Shown here: positions 43,517-52,410 of the stretch, piece after piece
Position numbering within the stretch: position 1 is the stretch's first letter
Layout: each line of letters begins with the position of its first letter
Assembly (NCBI GenBank): GCA_023433505.1
Contig: JAEZCO010000032.1
Coordinates: forward strand, 83,733-147,732
Source of the DNA: Bacillota bacterium
Lineage (GTDB): Bacteria > Bacillota > Clostridia > Acetivibrionales > DTU013
Length of the DNA: 64,000 nucleotides
Reading direction: 5' to 3'
Position numbers and translations under genes: made by a program
Notes under the pieces: model-generated
What the model was told of the DNA's origin: nothing
Seen by the model: only the letters and a program-made list of their open reading frames with translations
Databases searched by the model: none

Positions 43517-44905
43517 ATGAATCAAATGAAGGTCCCGTTGAGTGAAAAAATTTCTTATGGGCTGGGAGACGCCGCCTCCAATTTATCCTACACCACCATT
43601 TCGTCATTTCTTTTGTTTTTTTATACCGACGTCGCGGGGATTGGGGCTGCGGTTGCCGGAATCATCATGTTGGTCGCACGTCTTTTTGATGCAATATTCG
43701 ACCCGTTCATGGGGACGATCATTGACAAGACCCATACCCGGTGGGGCCGCTGTCGTCCCTATTTCCTCTGGATGGCGATACCTTACGGTATTGTCATGGT
43801 ACTGCTCTTTACGGTACCGGATTTTGGCACTACAGGCAAAGTGGCTTATGCCGTCATTACCTATTTGATTTTTGGCATTATCTACTCTGCTGTAAACCTG
43901 CCGCTGTCTGCAATGCTTCCAAGCATGTCCGACGATCCCAATGAAAGGACGTCCATCAACTCGGTACGTATGATTTGCGGAAGGCTGGCCGGATTGGCCG
44001 CAAATATGTCCATTGTCCCGCTGACGGCTTTGCTTGGCTCCGGTAACAAAAGCAAAGGCATGTTCTTTACAATCCTGATCTTTGCCTGCATTGCCGTAGT
44101 GCTGTTTTTCATCACCTTTGCCAATACCAGGGAACGGGTTGAAATTAAAAAGTCCGAAGAAACGGTAAAGCTCAAGGATGCCATCAGGGCGACTGTGAAG
44201 AACAAGTATTGGTGGATAATCGCCGGTGTTTCGCTGGTATTTTTCGTATCCACCACCCTTATGCAGCAGTCCGCCATGTATATATTTGCAAACTACTTTA
44301 AGAACATGAGCATTATGGTGGTTTTCGCACTGACCCTGTTTGCAGCGCAAATTATAGCAATGCTCTTTGCTCCGACATTTGTAAAAAAGATTGGCAAACG
44401 TAACATAAGCCTGGTAGGCCTGGCCTTTGCCGTACTGGGAGCTCTCATCAGGCTGCTTGCCGGACACGCTCTGCCGGTGTTCCTTGCCGGCAATGTCGTA
44501 TGCGGTATAGGAATCGGATTTATGGCGTCTGTCCTGCTGGCAATGATGGCCGACGCGGTTGACTTCAGCGAGTTGAAATACAAAGTGCGTGCCCAGGGCT
44601 TGATGTATGCGGCGGACAGTTTTAGTATGAAAGTAGGCGCCGGATTGGGCGGCGCCATCGGCGGGTGGGTACTTGCGGCCGGCAGCTATGCAGCCGGATC
44701 TGCCGCACAGAGCCCGTCGGCAATGACCTCCATCATAATCAATTTCCATTGGGGACCAATGATAGGCTTTGCACTGTCTGCGGTATTCATGATCTTCTAC
44801 AATCTCGACAAAAACATCGTTCAGGTAAGGAAAGAACTGAAAGAAAGAAGAGAAGGTTTTTCCAGTACGGCCAATGCTGACACTTCAGCCGTCGTAGGCT
44901 CATAA
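43517..44905 (+). CDS. Sugar:cation symporter, GPH family (MFS)
   Basis: 462 residues, 12 membrane segments. GPH marks are the N-terminal EKISYGLGDAASNL, VARLFDAIFDPFMG and DKTHTRWGRCRPY. These carriers take up glycosides, pentosides or hexuronides with H+ or Na+. AAAAGGAG precedes the ATG. Its position directly before the C-glycoside deglycosidase genes suggests that it imports the glycoside they cleave. Confidence 0.93.
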   Translation: MNQMKVPLSEKISYGLGDAASNLSYTTISSFLLFFYTDVAGIGAAVAGIIMLVARLFDAIFDPFMGTIIDKTHTRWGRCRPYFLWMAIPYGIVMVLLFTVPDFGTTGKVAYAVITYLIFGIIYSAVNLPLSAMLPSMSDDPNERTSINSVRMICGRLAGLAANMSIVPLTALLGSGNKSKGMFFTILIFACIAVVLFFITFANTRERVEIKKSEETVKLKDAIRATVKNKYWWIIAGVSLVFFVSTTLMQQSAMYIFANYFKNMSIMVVFALTLFAAQIIAMLFAPTFVKKIGKRNISLVGLAFAVLGALIRLLAGHALPVFLAGNVVCGIGIGFMASVLLAMMADAVDFSELKYKVRAQGLMYAADSFSMKVGAGLGGAIGGWVLAAGSYAAGSAAQSPSAMTSIIINFHWGPMIGFALSAVFMIFYNLDKNIVQVRKELKERREGFSSTANADTSAVVGS

Positions 44906-44993
44906 TACGGGCCTGCGGACGTAAGGGGCTTCTCTTTGCAGAAATTATCAAATCAATAGCTCAATTTTTCAGTCGGATATTCCAATGAAAAGC

Positions 44994-45020
44994 GAGATTG
45001 CCTCGCTGTGCCCCAATGAC
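44994..45020. repeat. Partial copy of the dispersed GCAATCTC/GTCATTG element
   Basis: GAGATTGCCTCGCTGTGCCCCAATGAC resembles the right arm of the complete element at 52484-52594 (its ends, GAGATTGCC and CAATGAC, are the same). It lies 90 bp after the symporter stop. Confidence 0.5.
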
Positions 45021-45145
45021 ATTCCAGCTAGTCTTTGTTGTTCCGGGGAGTTCTGGCGGCGTGGTAATCTCAAAGGCTGGAAATTTAAGTTAATAGCTTG
45101 TGCTGTGCGGAAATGTGACATTTCAATGAATTAGGGAGGAGAAGG

Positions 45146-45541
45146 ATGATGCAATTAAGAGAACACATTCTTTGCGAAGACGGTTTCACCAACCGTATAG
45201 AAGACGGAAAGATAACAGGTTTTAATGTAAAAATGAGGATTCCCTACTATAGGGGAATTCCCCTGTCTCTCATTGATGAAATTCTGATCATTGTGGACGG
45301 AATTCAATATACAGGGGATAGCATCCTTTTTGAAGTGCACGGCGGTACTTTTACACGAAATGAAATGACGACGGTAGTCCGGCACCGCTGGAATTATGGA
45401 GAAAAAGCTACGGTAAAGGTCATAAAGGAAGACGGACTGGCTCCCGGCCAACATCGTGTGGAGGCCTATGCCAAAATCCGTGTTAATTATATGCCTTCCA
45501 TAGAATTTGTAGGGGGTTACACAGATTTAGTGCTTTCTTGA
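45146..45541 (+). CDS. C-glycoside deglycosidase beta subunit (DUF6379-type)
   Basis: 131 residues, all-beta in character, with the pattern of the small subunit of C-glycoside deglycosidases (GKITGFNVKMRIPYYRG, then LIDEILIIVDGIQY and MPSIEFVGGYTD at the end). AGGGAGGA precedes the first of two adjacent ATGs. The large TIM-barrel subunit is encoded 47 bp downstream. The pair cleaves the C-C bond between sugar and aglycone after the sugar is oxidised at C3. Assignment rests on my memory of the family and on gene context, not on a search. Confidence 0.78.
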   Translation: MMQLREHILCEDGFTNRIEDGKITGFNVKMRIPYYRGIPLSLIDEILIIVDGIQYTGDSILFEVHGGTFTRNEMTTVVRHRWNYGEKATVKVIKEDGLAPGQHRVEAYAKIRVNYMPSIEFVGGYTDLVLS

Positions 45542-45588
45542 AACAAAGTAATGAATGAAGCAAATTTTTTGAGTGGAGGAAAAAATAT

Positions 45589-46659
45589 ATGGCGATAAAA
45601 CTTGGGGCATCATCATACAGCTGGCAGCACGCATATTTCCTTGGGAAAATGTCCCTGGAGGATTGTATTGCCAGTCTATCCGAAGCAGGAGGGACAGGAT
45701 TTGAGCTGATACCGGAGCAGATGCTTCCCGACGACAATTTTGTCCGTCTGGAAGACAGCTTCAAAGATGCGTGGTTCGGGTGGATGGATAAATACGGAAT
45801 GACACCGACCTGCCTTGACCATTTCAATGACGACAATCTTTATTCCAATCGTACCCTGACCCTGCAGGAGCAGGTGGACCTTGCCGAGAATTATTTGATA
45901 TTGGCGAAAAAGCTTGGGTTTTTCTGCTTAAGAGTCCTTACAACCACCCCATTTGAGGTTTTGGAGCGGGTAATTCCCATGGCGGAATACTACGGTGTCA
46001 AAATGGGGCTTGAAATCCATGCGCCAATGTCAATGAAATCCGAATGGGCGGACCGGTGGGGCAACCTGATAGAGCGTAAAGGTACAAAATATGCCGGATT
46101 TATCCCCGATTTCGGGATTTTTTCAAAGCGCCCCTTTACCGTGCTGACCCAAAATCTCATCAACCGGGGAGCAAAGCCGGAGATCGTTGACTACATCGTC
46201 AAACGCTACGTGGAGATTCATGAGGCGCGGTTTAACGCAACCGAGGTAAAAAAATACGGAATGGAGCTGCTGCAGATCAACGATGAAATGCGCGTGCTTG
46301 AAGAAGAAGTCAAAAAGATGGGCGGCGGTCAATTCGAAGTGGCAATCGTCCGGGGACGGTACAATTACGATAATCCCCAATGGATGCTGGATGTACTTCC
46401 GTTGATCATCCATGTGCATGCAAAGTTTTACGATATGGTTGAAGACGGAAAAGGCGGCTATACCGACCCCAATGTTGATACGGAGCGTGCCGTACGGGTC
46501 CTTCGCGACGGCGGCTACGACGGCTATTTGACCAGCGAATATGAAGGCCCGTTTATCACCTCCATGTTCGGCGGACTGCATGGCCTGGAATTTTTGGATG
46601 AGTGTGAGGCTGTCCGGCGGCATCAAGTGTTCTTAAAGAGCATACTGGACGCGAAATAA
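45589..46659 (+). CDS. C-glycoside deglycosidase alpha subunit (TIM-barrel)
   Basis: 356 residues, xylose-isomerase-like TIM barrel. Four conserved positions suit a divalent metal site: Glu142 (MGLEIHAP), Asp174 (FIPDFGIF), His277 (IIHVHAKF) and Glu317 (YLTSEYEG); His144 is well placed as catalytic residue. In characterised C-glycoside deglycosidases a Mn2+-bound TIM barrel with a small beta subunit opens the 3-oxo-glucosyl C-C bond. GTGGAGG precedes the ATG. The beta-subunit gene is upstream, a dehydrogenase gene downstream. A general sugar-phosphate isomerase/epimerase is the alternative, weakened by the beta-subunit partner. Confidence 0.8.
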   Translation: MAIKLGASSYSWQHAYFLGKMSLEDCIASLSEAGGTGFELIPEQMLPDDNFVRLEDSFKDAWFGWMDKYGMTPTCLDHFNDDNLYSNRTLTLQEQVDLAENYLILAKKLGFFCLRVLTTTPFEVLERVIPMAEYYGVKMGLEIHAPMSMKSEWADRWGNLIERKGTKYAGFIPDFGIFSKRPFTVLTQNLINRGAKPEIVDYIVKRYVEIHEARFNATEVKKYGMELLQINDEMRVLEEEVKKMGGGQFEVAIVRGRYNYDNPQWMLDVLPLIIHVHAKFYDMVEDGKGGYTDPNVDTERAVRVLRDGGYDGYLTSEYEGPFITSMFGGLHGLEFLDECEAVRRHQVFLKSILDAK

Positions 46660-46707
46660 TTCTCCCCAAATATAGACGGACTTTTAAGGAAAGAAGGAAT
46701 CGACGCA

Positions 46708-47808
46708 ATGAAAAACGGTAAGCTGCAAATAGGAATTATAGGGTGCGGCGGGATTGCAAAGCAAAAGCATTTGCCGGCTCTCGCCAATCTCAGCGAATTA
46801 TGCGAACTGGTGGCTTTTTGCGATATCCTCCCTGACAGGGCGGAGAGTGCGGCAAAAAGTCATGGTACCAAGGATGCAAAGGTATACACGGACTACAAGG
46901 AGCTTCTTAACGACTCCTCCATTGATGTCGTCCATGTTCTGACGCCAAATGTTGTTCATATGCCCATTACAGTTGATGCGTTTGAGGCGGGGAAGCATGT
47001 ATTGTGTGAAAAGCCCATGGCCCATAATACGGAAGATGCAAGGAAGATGGTGGAAGCGTCAAAACGTTCCGGCAAGAAATTCACCATTGGGTATCAAAAC
47101 AGGTTCCGCAAGGATGTTCAGGCGCTTCATAAAGCATGTGAAGCAGGCCGGTTGGGCGATATCTATTTTGCGAAGGCCCATGCGGTAAGACGCCGGGCGG
47201 TTCCTACCTGGGGAGTTTTCCCCAATAAGGCGCTGCAGGGAGGCGGGCCCCTCATCGATATCGGAACCCATGCCCTGGATATTACCCTCTGGATGATGAA
47301 CAATTATAAGCCCAAACTGGTGACCGGCTCTGTCTTTTATAAAATGGCCGATAAGTCGGAAGGCAATCTGTTCGGACCCTGGGATCCGGCGACGTTTGAA
47401 GTGGAGGATTCGGCCTTTGGATTTATTAAAATGGAAAATGGCGCTACGATCTTTTTGGAAGCAGCATGGGCACTGAATGTTGCAGAGTCAAAAGAAGCGG
47501 CGGCTACGCTTTGCGGGACGGAAGCGGGTGCGGAAATCAAATCCGGAATGAGCTATAAAAACAGCGAATTGATTATCAACAGCGCAAGGTACGGCGAGCT
47601 CTTCGACGAACATCTTTCAGGCGGCGGAAATATTGCCTATTTTAACGGTCCGTCCAATGAGCCGGGCTATCTGGAAGCGAAGCAATGGCTGCTGTCAATC
47701 CTCAATGATACTCAGCCTCTGGTAATGCCGGAGCAGGCCTTCACAGTAACCCAAATCCTGGATGCAATCTATCTTTCGGCCAGAATCGGAAAAAGTGTTG
47801 AACTATAG
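46708..47808 (+). CDS. Gfo/Idh/MocA dehydrogenase, probable glycoside 3-oxidase
   Basis: 366 residues. An N-terminal Rossmann fold has the NAD(P) motif GIIGCGGIAKQKHL; the catalytic EKP occurs at about 98-100 (LCEKPMAHN) and IDIGTHALDITLWM forms the substrate-side loop. In puerarin degradation a Gfo/Idh/MocA enzyme oxidises the C3 hydroxyl of the glucosyl group before the deglycosidase acts; this gene is in the corresponding place. GGAAAGAAGG precedes the ATG. Other substrates such as inositol or O-glucosides are possible. Confidence 0.85.
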   Translation: MKNGKLQIGIIGCGGIAKQKHLPALANLSELCELVAFCDILPDRAESAAKSHGTKDAKVYTDYKELLNDSSIDVVHVLTPNVVHMPITVDAFEAGKHVLCEKPMAHNTEDARKMVEASKRSGKKFTIGYQNRFRKDVQALHKACEAGRLGDIYFAKAHAVRRRAVPTWGVFPNKALQGGGPLIDIGTHALDITLWMMNNYKPKLVTGSVFYKMADKSEGNLFGPWDPATFEVEDSAFGFIKMENGATIFLEAAWALNVAESKEAAATLCGTEAGAEIKSGMSYKNSELIINSARYGELFDEHLSGGGNIAYFNGPSNEPGYLEAKQWLLSILNDTQPLVMPEQAFTVTQILDAIYLSARIGKSVEL

Positions 47809-48040
47809 ACACGCGTGTCATGGGTGTGAAAAAGGAGTCCATTGTAGGGGCGGCCACGGGTCGCCCACCCTGGAAGGCCCTTGAATGGCGATCAGTGATC
47901 GCCGCTGCATTTTCATACTTAGGTGTGCCGCATGCTGCATGGGCTTTTCGAGGAGCGGGGCGACGAGGCAATCCCTGCTTCTTAACGGGACCGCATTTTG
48001 AGATTGCCGCACTCCGCTTCGTTCCGTTCGCAAGGACAGT
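47809..48040. repeat. Repeat-rich spacer with dispersed palindromic element
   Basis: After the dehydrogenase stop comes a small palindrome (GACACGCGTGTC), then GGGCGGC...GTCGCCC and GGCGATCA-G-TGATCGCC inverted repeats, then a copy of the dispersed element from about 47949 to 48038: left arm GGAGCGGGGCGACGAGGCAA, right arm GAGATTGCCGC...CGCAAGGAC. No gene is credible in this stretch. Confidence 0.6.
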
Positions 48041-48142
48041 GGAGTTGGTTCATGCTGTCCTGTTAGTTCACACGACCCTATGGTTGTAATACCGCAAATA
48101 TATGTCCGCAATTTTTAGATGGTCCGCAGTTCATATTTGGCC

Positions 48143-48171
48143 TTGATTAAATCCGGGGTTTATGTTAAAGT
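48143..48171 (+). promoter_or_regulatory. Promoter of the thiamine operon
   Basis: TTGATT (48143-48148), 17-bp spacer, TAAAGT (48166-48171). Start of transcription would be about 48178, immediately before the riboswitch aptamer. Confidence 0.5.
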
Positions 48172-48185
48172 TAAATCAATTGAAA

Positions 48186-48277
48186 ATTCAGGGGAGCTTG
48201 TGTAAACAGGCTGAGAGGAAACCAAAAGGTTTCGACCCGTTAACCTGATTTGGATAATGCCAACGTAGGGAGAGGAA
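48186..48277 (+). ncRNA. TPP riboswitch (THI element) aptamer
   Basis: The conserved cores are present: GGGGAGC..., CTGAGAGGAAACC (48211-48223), GACCCGTTAACCTGAT (48234-48249) and TGGATAATGCCAACGTAGGGA (48251-48271). It precedes a thiamine-salvage operon, as expected. When thiamine pyrophosphate is bound the RNA should favour the downstream terminator. Confidence 0.95.
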
Positions 48278-48297
48278 CACTATTTCGTAAAATTTGG

Positions 48298-48337
48298 TGG
48301 GATATGCTGCTTAGGTGGCATATCCCATTTATATTTT
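48298..48337 (+). terminator. Riboswitch expression-platform terminator
   Basis: A perfect 10-bp stem (TGGGATATGC, 48298-48307; GCATATCCCA, 48318-48327), followed by TTTATATTTT. The ribosome site GCGGAGGAA lies outside it, so control is by transcription termination rather than by hiding the ribosome site. Confidence 0.75.
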
Positions 48338-48351
48338 GCGGAGGAACAAAA

Positions 48352-49545
48352 ATGAGTGAAAATAAGATGTCTTCTTTAAGCGGATCGCTGTTATGGCTTG
48401 GTGCGGCAATCTCCATTGCAGAAATCCTGACCGGGGCATTATTGGCGCCCCTTGGCTTTGGTATCGGCATTATGGCCATTCTTGCAGGCCATCTCATCGG
48501 CTGCATCCTGTTTTATTTTGCAGGGCTTATCGGTGCGGAACGCAAGGTTCCGGCCATGGAAAGCGTGGGCTTTTCCTTTGGCAGATACGGTTCCGTATTT
48601 TTTTCCGTTTTAAATATCCTGCAGTTGGTTGGCTGGACGGCCGTGATGATTATAAGCGGCGCAAGAGCCTTCGGCTCAGTGGCAAACAAAAGCACAGGCT
48701 TCTCAAATGATCTTCTTTGGTGCGTTTTGATCGGCTTGCTGATTATCGTCTGGATCGCTGTGGGACTTAAAAATCTGGGAAAAATCAATATTATCGCCGT
48801 GGGCGGACTTTTTATCCTCACCGTGGTTTTGGGCGTGGTGGTGTTTAAAGGCGGACAGAGCGCGGAGATCAGCGGGGTCATGAGCTTCGGCCTTGCCCTG
48901 GAACTCTCCATCGCCATGCCGATTTCATGGCTGCCGCTGATTTCCGACTATACAAGGCATACCGACCGACCGGTAAGATTCACCCTTTCAAGCACTGCCG
49001 GATATTTTTTCGGAAGCTGCTTCATGTATAGCATCGGACTTGGGGCGGCGATTTTTGCCGGCAGCTCCGATATCGTGCAAATCATGATGGAAGCGGGACT
49101 TGGCATTGCCGCCATGATCATTGTTATCTTTGCCACAGTGACGACAACTTTTCTGGATGTGTATTCGGTAGGGGAAAGTATGCTGAATATCTACAAAAAG
49201 CTTGACAGCAAGCTTACTGCGATTGTCACCTGCATTATCGGGACACTGATTGCAATGTTTACTCCCATCGAAGAATACGAAAACTTCCTATACCTGATCG
49301 GGTCGGTGTTTGTGCCTATGGCCGTAATTCTCATTACCGACTATTTCATTTTGAAAAAGCGCAGCAATACGAAGAAAATAGACCTGCTCAACACCTGCCT
49401 GTGGGTGGTTGGCTTTATTTTATACAGGATATTCCTTGGGATGGACACAATCATCGGCAGCACGATTCCGGTTGTAATTATCATCATGCTGCTGGATATT
49501 GCAATAAATCGAATAATAAAAAGGATGGTAAGAAAAAATGTTTGA
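48352..49545 (+). CDS. cytX: Probable hydroxymethylpyrimidine transporter CytX
   Basis: About 397 residues, 12 membrane segments, nucleobase:cation symporter-1 family (NCS1) of the shorter CytX branch. Family-like segments are LWLGAAISIAEILTGALLAPLG and FATVTTTFLDVYSVGESM. Its place directly under a TPP riboswitch and ahead of thiamine genes identifies the substrate as the pyrimidine precursor rather than cytosine. The ATG follows GGAGGAACAAAA. Its end overlaps thiM by 8 bp. Confidence 0.9.
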   Translation: MSENKMSSLSGSLLWLGAAISIAEILTGALLAPLGFGIGIMAILAGHLIGCILFYFAGLIGAERKVPAMESVGFSFGRYGSVFFSVLNILQLVGWTAVMIISGARAFGSVANKSTGFSNDLLWCVLIGLLIIVWIAVGLKNLGKINIIAVGGLFILTVVLGVVVFKGGQSAEISGVMSFGLALELSIAMPISWLPLISDYTRHTDRPVRFTLSSTAGYFFGSCFMYSIGLGAAIFAGSSDIVQIMMEAGLGIAAMIIVIFATVTTTFLDVYSVGESMLNIYKKLDSKLTAIVTCIIGTLIAMFTPIEEYENFLYLIGSVFVPMAVILITDYFILKKRSNTKKIDLLNTCLWVVGFILYRIFLGMDTIIGSTIPVVIIIMLLDIAINRIIKRMVRKNV

Positions 49546-50362
49546 AAAGATTTTAAAAAATGTCGAGACAAAAACGCCGCTGGTGCACTCGATAACCAAT
49601 TATGTTACGGTAAATGACTGCGCCAACATCATTCTGGCAAGCGGCGGTTCACCCATTATGGCGGACGATATCAATGAAGTCTGCGATATTACGTCCATCT
49701 GCTCAGCCCTTGTCATTAATATCGGTACCTTGAATGAAAGGACAATCAAGTCAATGCTTGCTGCCGGTAAAAGGGCGAATGAGCTGAAGCATCCGGTCAT
49801 ATTGGACCCTGTAGGCGCAGGTGCATCCAAGCTCCGCAACGACACCGCCTTGACCTTGCTGAAGGAAGTGAAATTTTCCGTTATCCGGGGGAATATCTCG
49901 GAAATCAAGTTTCTCGCAAGCGGCAGCAGTTCTACACAGGGCGTCGACGCAAATGCCGCCGATGCAGTAACGGCAGATAATATCGATAGTGTGATTGCCC
50001 TTGCAAAGTCACTGTCAAAGGCAACCGGAGCGGTAATCGCAATCACTGGAGCAACAGATATTGTCGCAGACAGCGAAAAAGCGTATAGTATAAATAACGG
50101 ACATCCCATGATGAGCAAGGTAACGGGAACCGGCTGCATGCTGACGGCTGTAATCGGCAGCTTTACCGGCGCCAATGCTGACAGCCTTCTGGATGCAACG
50201 GCTTGTGCCGTCGCTGCCATGGGACTTTGCGGGGAGCTTGCATACAAAAGGTTAAGTGAGCTGGATGGGGGTACAAATACGTACAGAATGCTGTTGATCG
50301 ACTTTATGAGCAAGATGAATATTGAAATAATAAATGGTGGTGTAAAAATTGAAAGCAGATAA
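49538..50362 (+). CDS. thiM: Hydroxyethylthiazole kinase
   Basis: 274 residues, ribokinase-like fold. Motifs are PLVHSITNYVTVNDCAN at the N-terminus, LDPVGAGAS, and the phosphate-binding VTGTGCMLTAV. It phosphorylates salvaged hydroxyethylthiazole to supply the thiazole half of thiamine. It overlaps cytX by 8 bp and thiE by 14 bp. Confidence 0.95.
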   Translation: MFEKILKNVETKTPLVHSITNYVTVNDCANIILASGGSPIMADDINEVCDITSICSALVINIGTLNERTIKSMLAAGKRANELKHPVILDPVGAGASKLRNDTALTLLKEVKFSVIRGNISEIKFLASGSSSTQGVDANAADAVTADNIDSVIALAKSLSKATGAVIAITGATDIVADSEKAYSINNGHPMMSKVTGTGCMLTAVIGSFTGANADSLLDATACAVAAMGLCGELAYKRLSELDGGTNTYRMLLIDFMSKMNIEIINGGVKIESR

Positions 50363-50990
50363 AAATTCGATGCTGTTGTATGTGGTAACCGACAGGGCCT
50401 GGCTTGGTGAAAACAAACTTGAAAAACAGGTGGAAGATATTATCAAGGCCGGGGCTACCTTTATACAGCTTCGTGAGAAGGAGCTGGCCTTTGATGAGTT
50501 TGTCAGCGAGGCAAGGAAGGTAAAGGAAGTTACGGATAAATACAAGATACCCTTTGTTATCAATGATAATATCGAGGTGGCCCTGGCTGTAAACGCAGAC
50601 GGTGTACATGTAGGACAGTGTGATTTGAATGCGAAGGATGTACGGGGACAGATAGGGAAGGACAAAATTCTCGGGGTTTCGGCCCAAACCGTGGAGCAGG
50701 CACGGCTTGCCCGTGAGCAGGGCGCCGATTACCTTGGCGTAGGCGCTGTGTTTTCCACCTCAACCAAAAAAGACGCGGACAGCGTATCCCTTGAAAGCCT
50801 GAAAGCGATTTGCAAGGCTGTCGACCTTCCCGTTGTGGCAATCGGCGGTATCGACAGCGAAAATATCATGAAATTAAAAGGCACGGGAGTTGACGGCATT
50901 GCCGTGATTTCAGCCATATTCGCAAAGCAGGATGTTTCCGCAGCCACAAAAGAACTGGCGGCGCTTTCGAAGAAAATGGTGGCGGAATGA
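50349..50990 (+). CDS. thiE: Thiamine phosphate synthase
   Basis: 213 residues, TIM-barrel ThiE. Segments include LYVVTDRAWLG, FIQLREKEL, INDNIEVALAVNADGVHVGQ, LGVGAVFSTSTKKDA and VVAIGGI. It joins the pyrimidine pyrophosphate and thiazole phosphate. The start is TTG at 50349, behind TGGTGGTG and overlapping thiM; an ATG at 50370 is possible but has no site of its own. Confidence 0.95.
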   Translation: MKADKNSMLLYVVTDRAWLGENKLEKQVEDIIKAGATFIQLREKELAFDEFVSEARKVKEVTDKYKIPFVINDNIEVALAVNADGVHVGQCDLNAKDVRGQIGKDKILGVSAQTVEQARLAREQGADYLGVGAVFSTSTKKDADSVSLESLKAICKAVDLPVVAIGGIDSENIMKLKGTGVDGIAVISAIFAKQDVSAATKELAALSKKMVAE

Positions 50991-51634
50991 GTATCCGGGG
51001 ATTGATTTTTGATTTGGACGGGACCCTGCTTGACTCCATGGGCGCCTGGGACAATATTGGCGATGAGTATCTGGTCCTGAAGGGGATCAGGGACATACCG
51101 CTAACTCTCAAGGAAGCCTTAAGGCCCATGAGCCTTTTGGAGGCGGCGGAATATTTCATTTCCGATTTCGGCATCCCTCTTTCCAGGGAACGAATTATGG
51201 GCGAGATCAATTTGATGATCGAAGATAAGTACAGATACCAGATTGAAATAAAAAAGGGCGTACGTGAGTTCCTGGAAAAGCACAGCCACTTGAAAATGTG
51301 CATTGTCACTGCGTCGGACAGGCATCTGGTGGAATATGCCTTAAAGCGGCTTGAGATTGACCGGTATTTCAGTTTTATTATTACCGTAACCGAAACCGGC
51401 ATGACCAAGCAAAGCCCGGAAATATTCATAAAAGCGGCAGAAAAGCTGGGCTTCCCCACCCATGAGGTGATTGTGTTCGAAGATGCGCTCCATGCGATCA
51501 AGGTGGCAAAGCAGGCAGGCTTCTACACTGTCGGTGTCGGAGAAGCTGTCTTTGAGCGGGAGAGAGAAAAGATCATGGAAGCCGCGGATTGGTATGTAGA
51601 AAATCTAAGTGAATTTGAGGTTGATGCGGGATGA
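50987..51634 (+). CDS. HAD-superfamily phosphatase in the thiamine operon
   Basis: 215 residues. Motif I is FDLDGTLLDSM, motif II VTAS, Lys before motif III in TKQSPEIF, motif IV VFEDALHA; the insert is a helical cap, as in beta-phosphoglucomutase-like phosphatases. It overlaps thiE and thiD by four bases at each end (ATGA), so it is fully embedded in the operon. A role on thiamine phosphate or a pyrimidine/thiazole phosphate is a reasonable guess but not shown by sequence. Confidence 0.9.
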   Translation: MSIRGLIFDLDGTLLDSMGAWDNIGDEYLVLKGIRDIPLTLKEALRPMSLLEAAEYFISDFGIPLSRERIMGEINLMIEDKYRYQIEIKKGVREFLEKHSHLKMCIVTASDRHLVEYALKRLEIDRYFSFIITVTETGMTKQSPEIFIKAAEKLGFPTHEVIVFEDALHAIKVAKQAGFYTVGVGEAVFEREREKIMEAADWYVENLSEFEVDAG

Positions 51635-52410
51635 AAAAGGTTTTGACAATTGCCGGCTCTGATTGCAGCGGCGGCGCAGGTATACAGGCGGATATCAAGA
51701 CCATAACCGCCCATAAGATGTATGCGATGAGCGCCATAACCGCGTTGACGGCACAAAATACAACCGGTGTGTACGGGGTACTGGAGGCTGCACCGGAATT
51801 TGTCGCGCAGCAGCTTGACTGCATTTTCACCGACATTTTTCCCGACGCCGTAAAAATCGGTATGGTATCCAACAGCAAAATCATCCGTGTCATTGTGGAA
51901 AAGCTAAAGCATTATAATGCAAAAAACATAGTGGTTGACCCTGTCATGATCGCTACCAGCGGCAGCAGGCTGTTAAACGCCGAAGCAATGGATGCAGTCA
52001 TGACAGAGCTGATACCGGTTGCCGGCGTCATCACGCCCAACATCCCGGAAGCCGAAGCCCTCTGCGGCTTAAAGATAGAGAACGCGGAGGATATGCTGGC
52101 TGCAGCGGAAAAGATTTCCACGCTGCTTCACGGAAGTGTGCTAATCAAGGGCGGTCATCTGACGGACACGGCAGACGATCTGATTTATACCGACGGCAAA
52201 GCTGTCTGGATCAAAGGGGAGAGGATTAATAACCCCAACACCCACGGAACAGGCTGTACGCTTTCTTCGGCCATTGCCTGCAATTTAGCGAATGGCTGTA
52301 CCATGGAAGAAAGCGTCCGAAATGCAAAGGCCTATATCACCGGAGCACTAAAAGCAGGACTGAATTTGGGAAAGGGAAGCGGTCCTTTGAATCACTGCTA
52401 CAATCTTTAA
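51631..52410 (+). CDS. thiD: Hydroxymethylpyrimidine (phosphate) kinase
   Basis: 259 residues, ribokinase-like. Begins with the ThiD signature TIAGSDCSGGAGIQAD and has ITPNIPEAEAL and HGTGCTLSSAIA at the ATP/phosphate site. It carries out the two phosphorylations of hydroxymethylpyrimidine. Last gene of the operon. No thiC, thiG or thiS is present, so the operon serves salvage only. Confidence 0.95.
   Translation: MKKVLTIAGSDCSGGAGIQADIKTITAHKMYAMSAITALTAQNTTGVYGVLEAAPEFVAQQLDCIFTDIFPDAVKIGMVSNSKIIRVIVEKLKHYNAKNIVVDPVMIATSGSRLLNAEAMDAVMTELIPVAGVITPNIPEAEALCGLKIENAEDMLAAAEKISTLLHGSVLIKGGHLTDTADDLIYTDGKAVWIKGERINNPNTHGTGCTLSSAIACNLANGCTMEESVRNAKAYITGALKAGLNLGKGSGPLNHCYNL

Noticed and set aside
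43604..44749. A 381-codon open frame on the minus strand opposite the GPH symporter gene
   Set aside because: It is rich in His, Arg, Cys and Gln without any recognisable domain, and lies wholly opposite a well-supported membrane protein gene; it is the antisense shadow of that gene's codon pattern.
47820..48089. An 89-codon frame after the C-glycoside dehydrogenase
   Set aside because: It runs through the palindromic repeats and has no ribosome site or domain.
49600..50313. A 237-codon open frame on the minus strand opposite thiM
   Set aside because: It is antisense to a clear enzyme gene, low in charged residues, with no ribosome site and no known motif.
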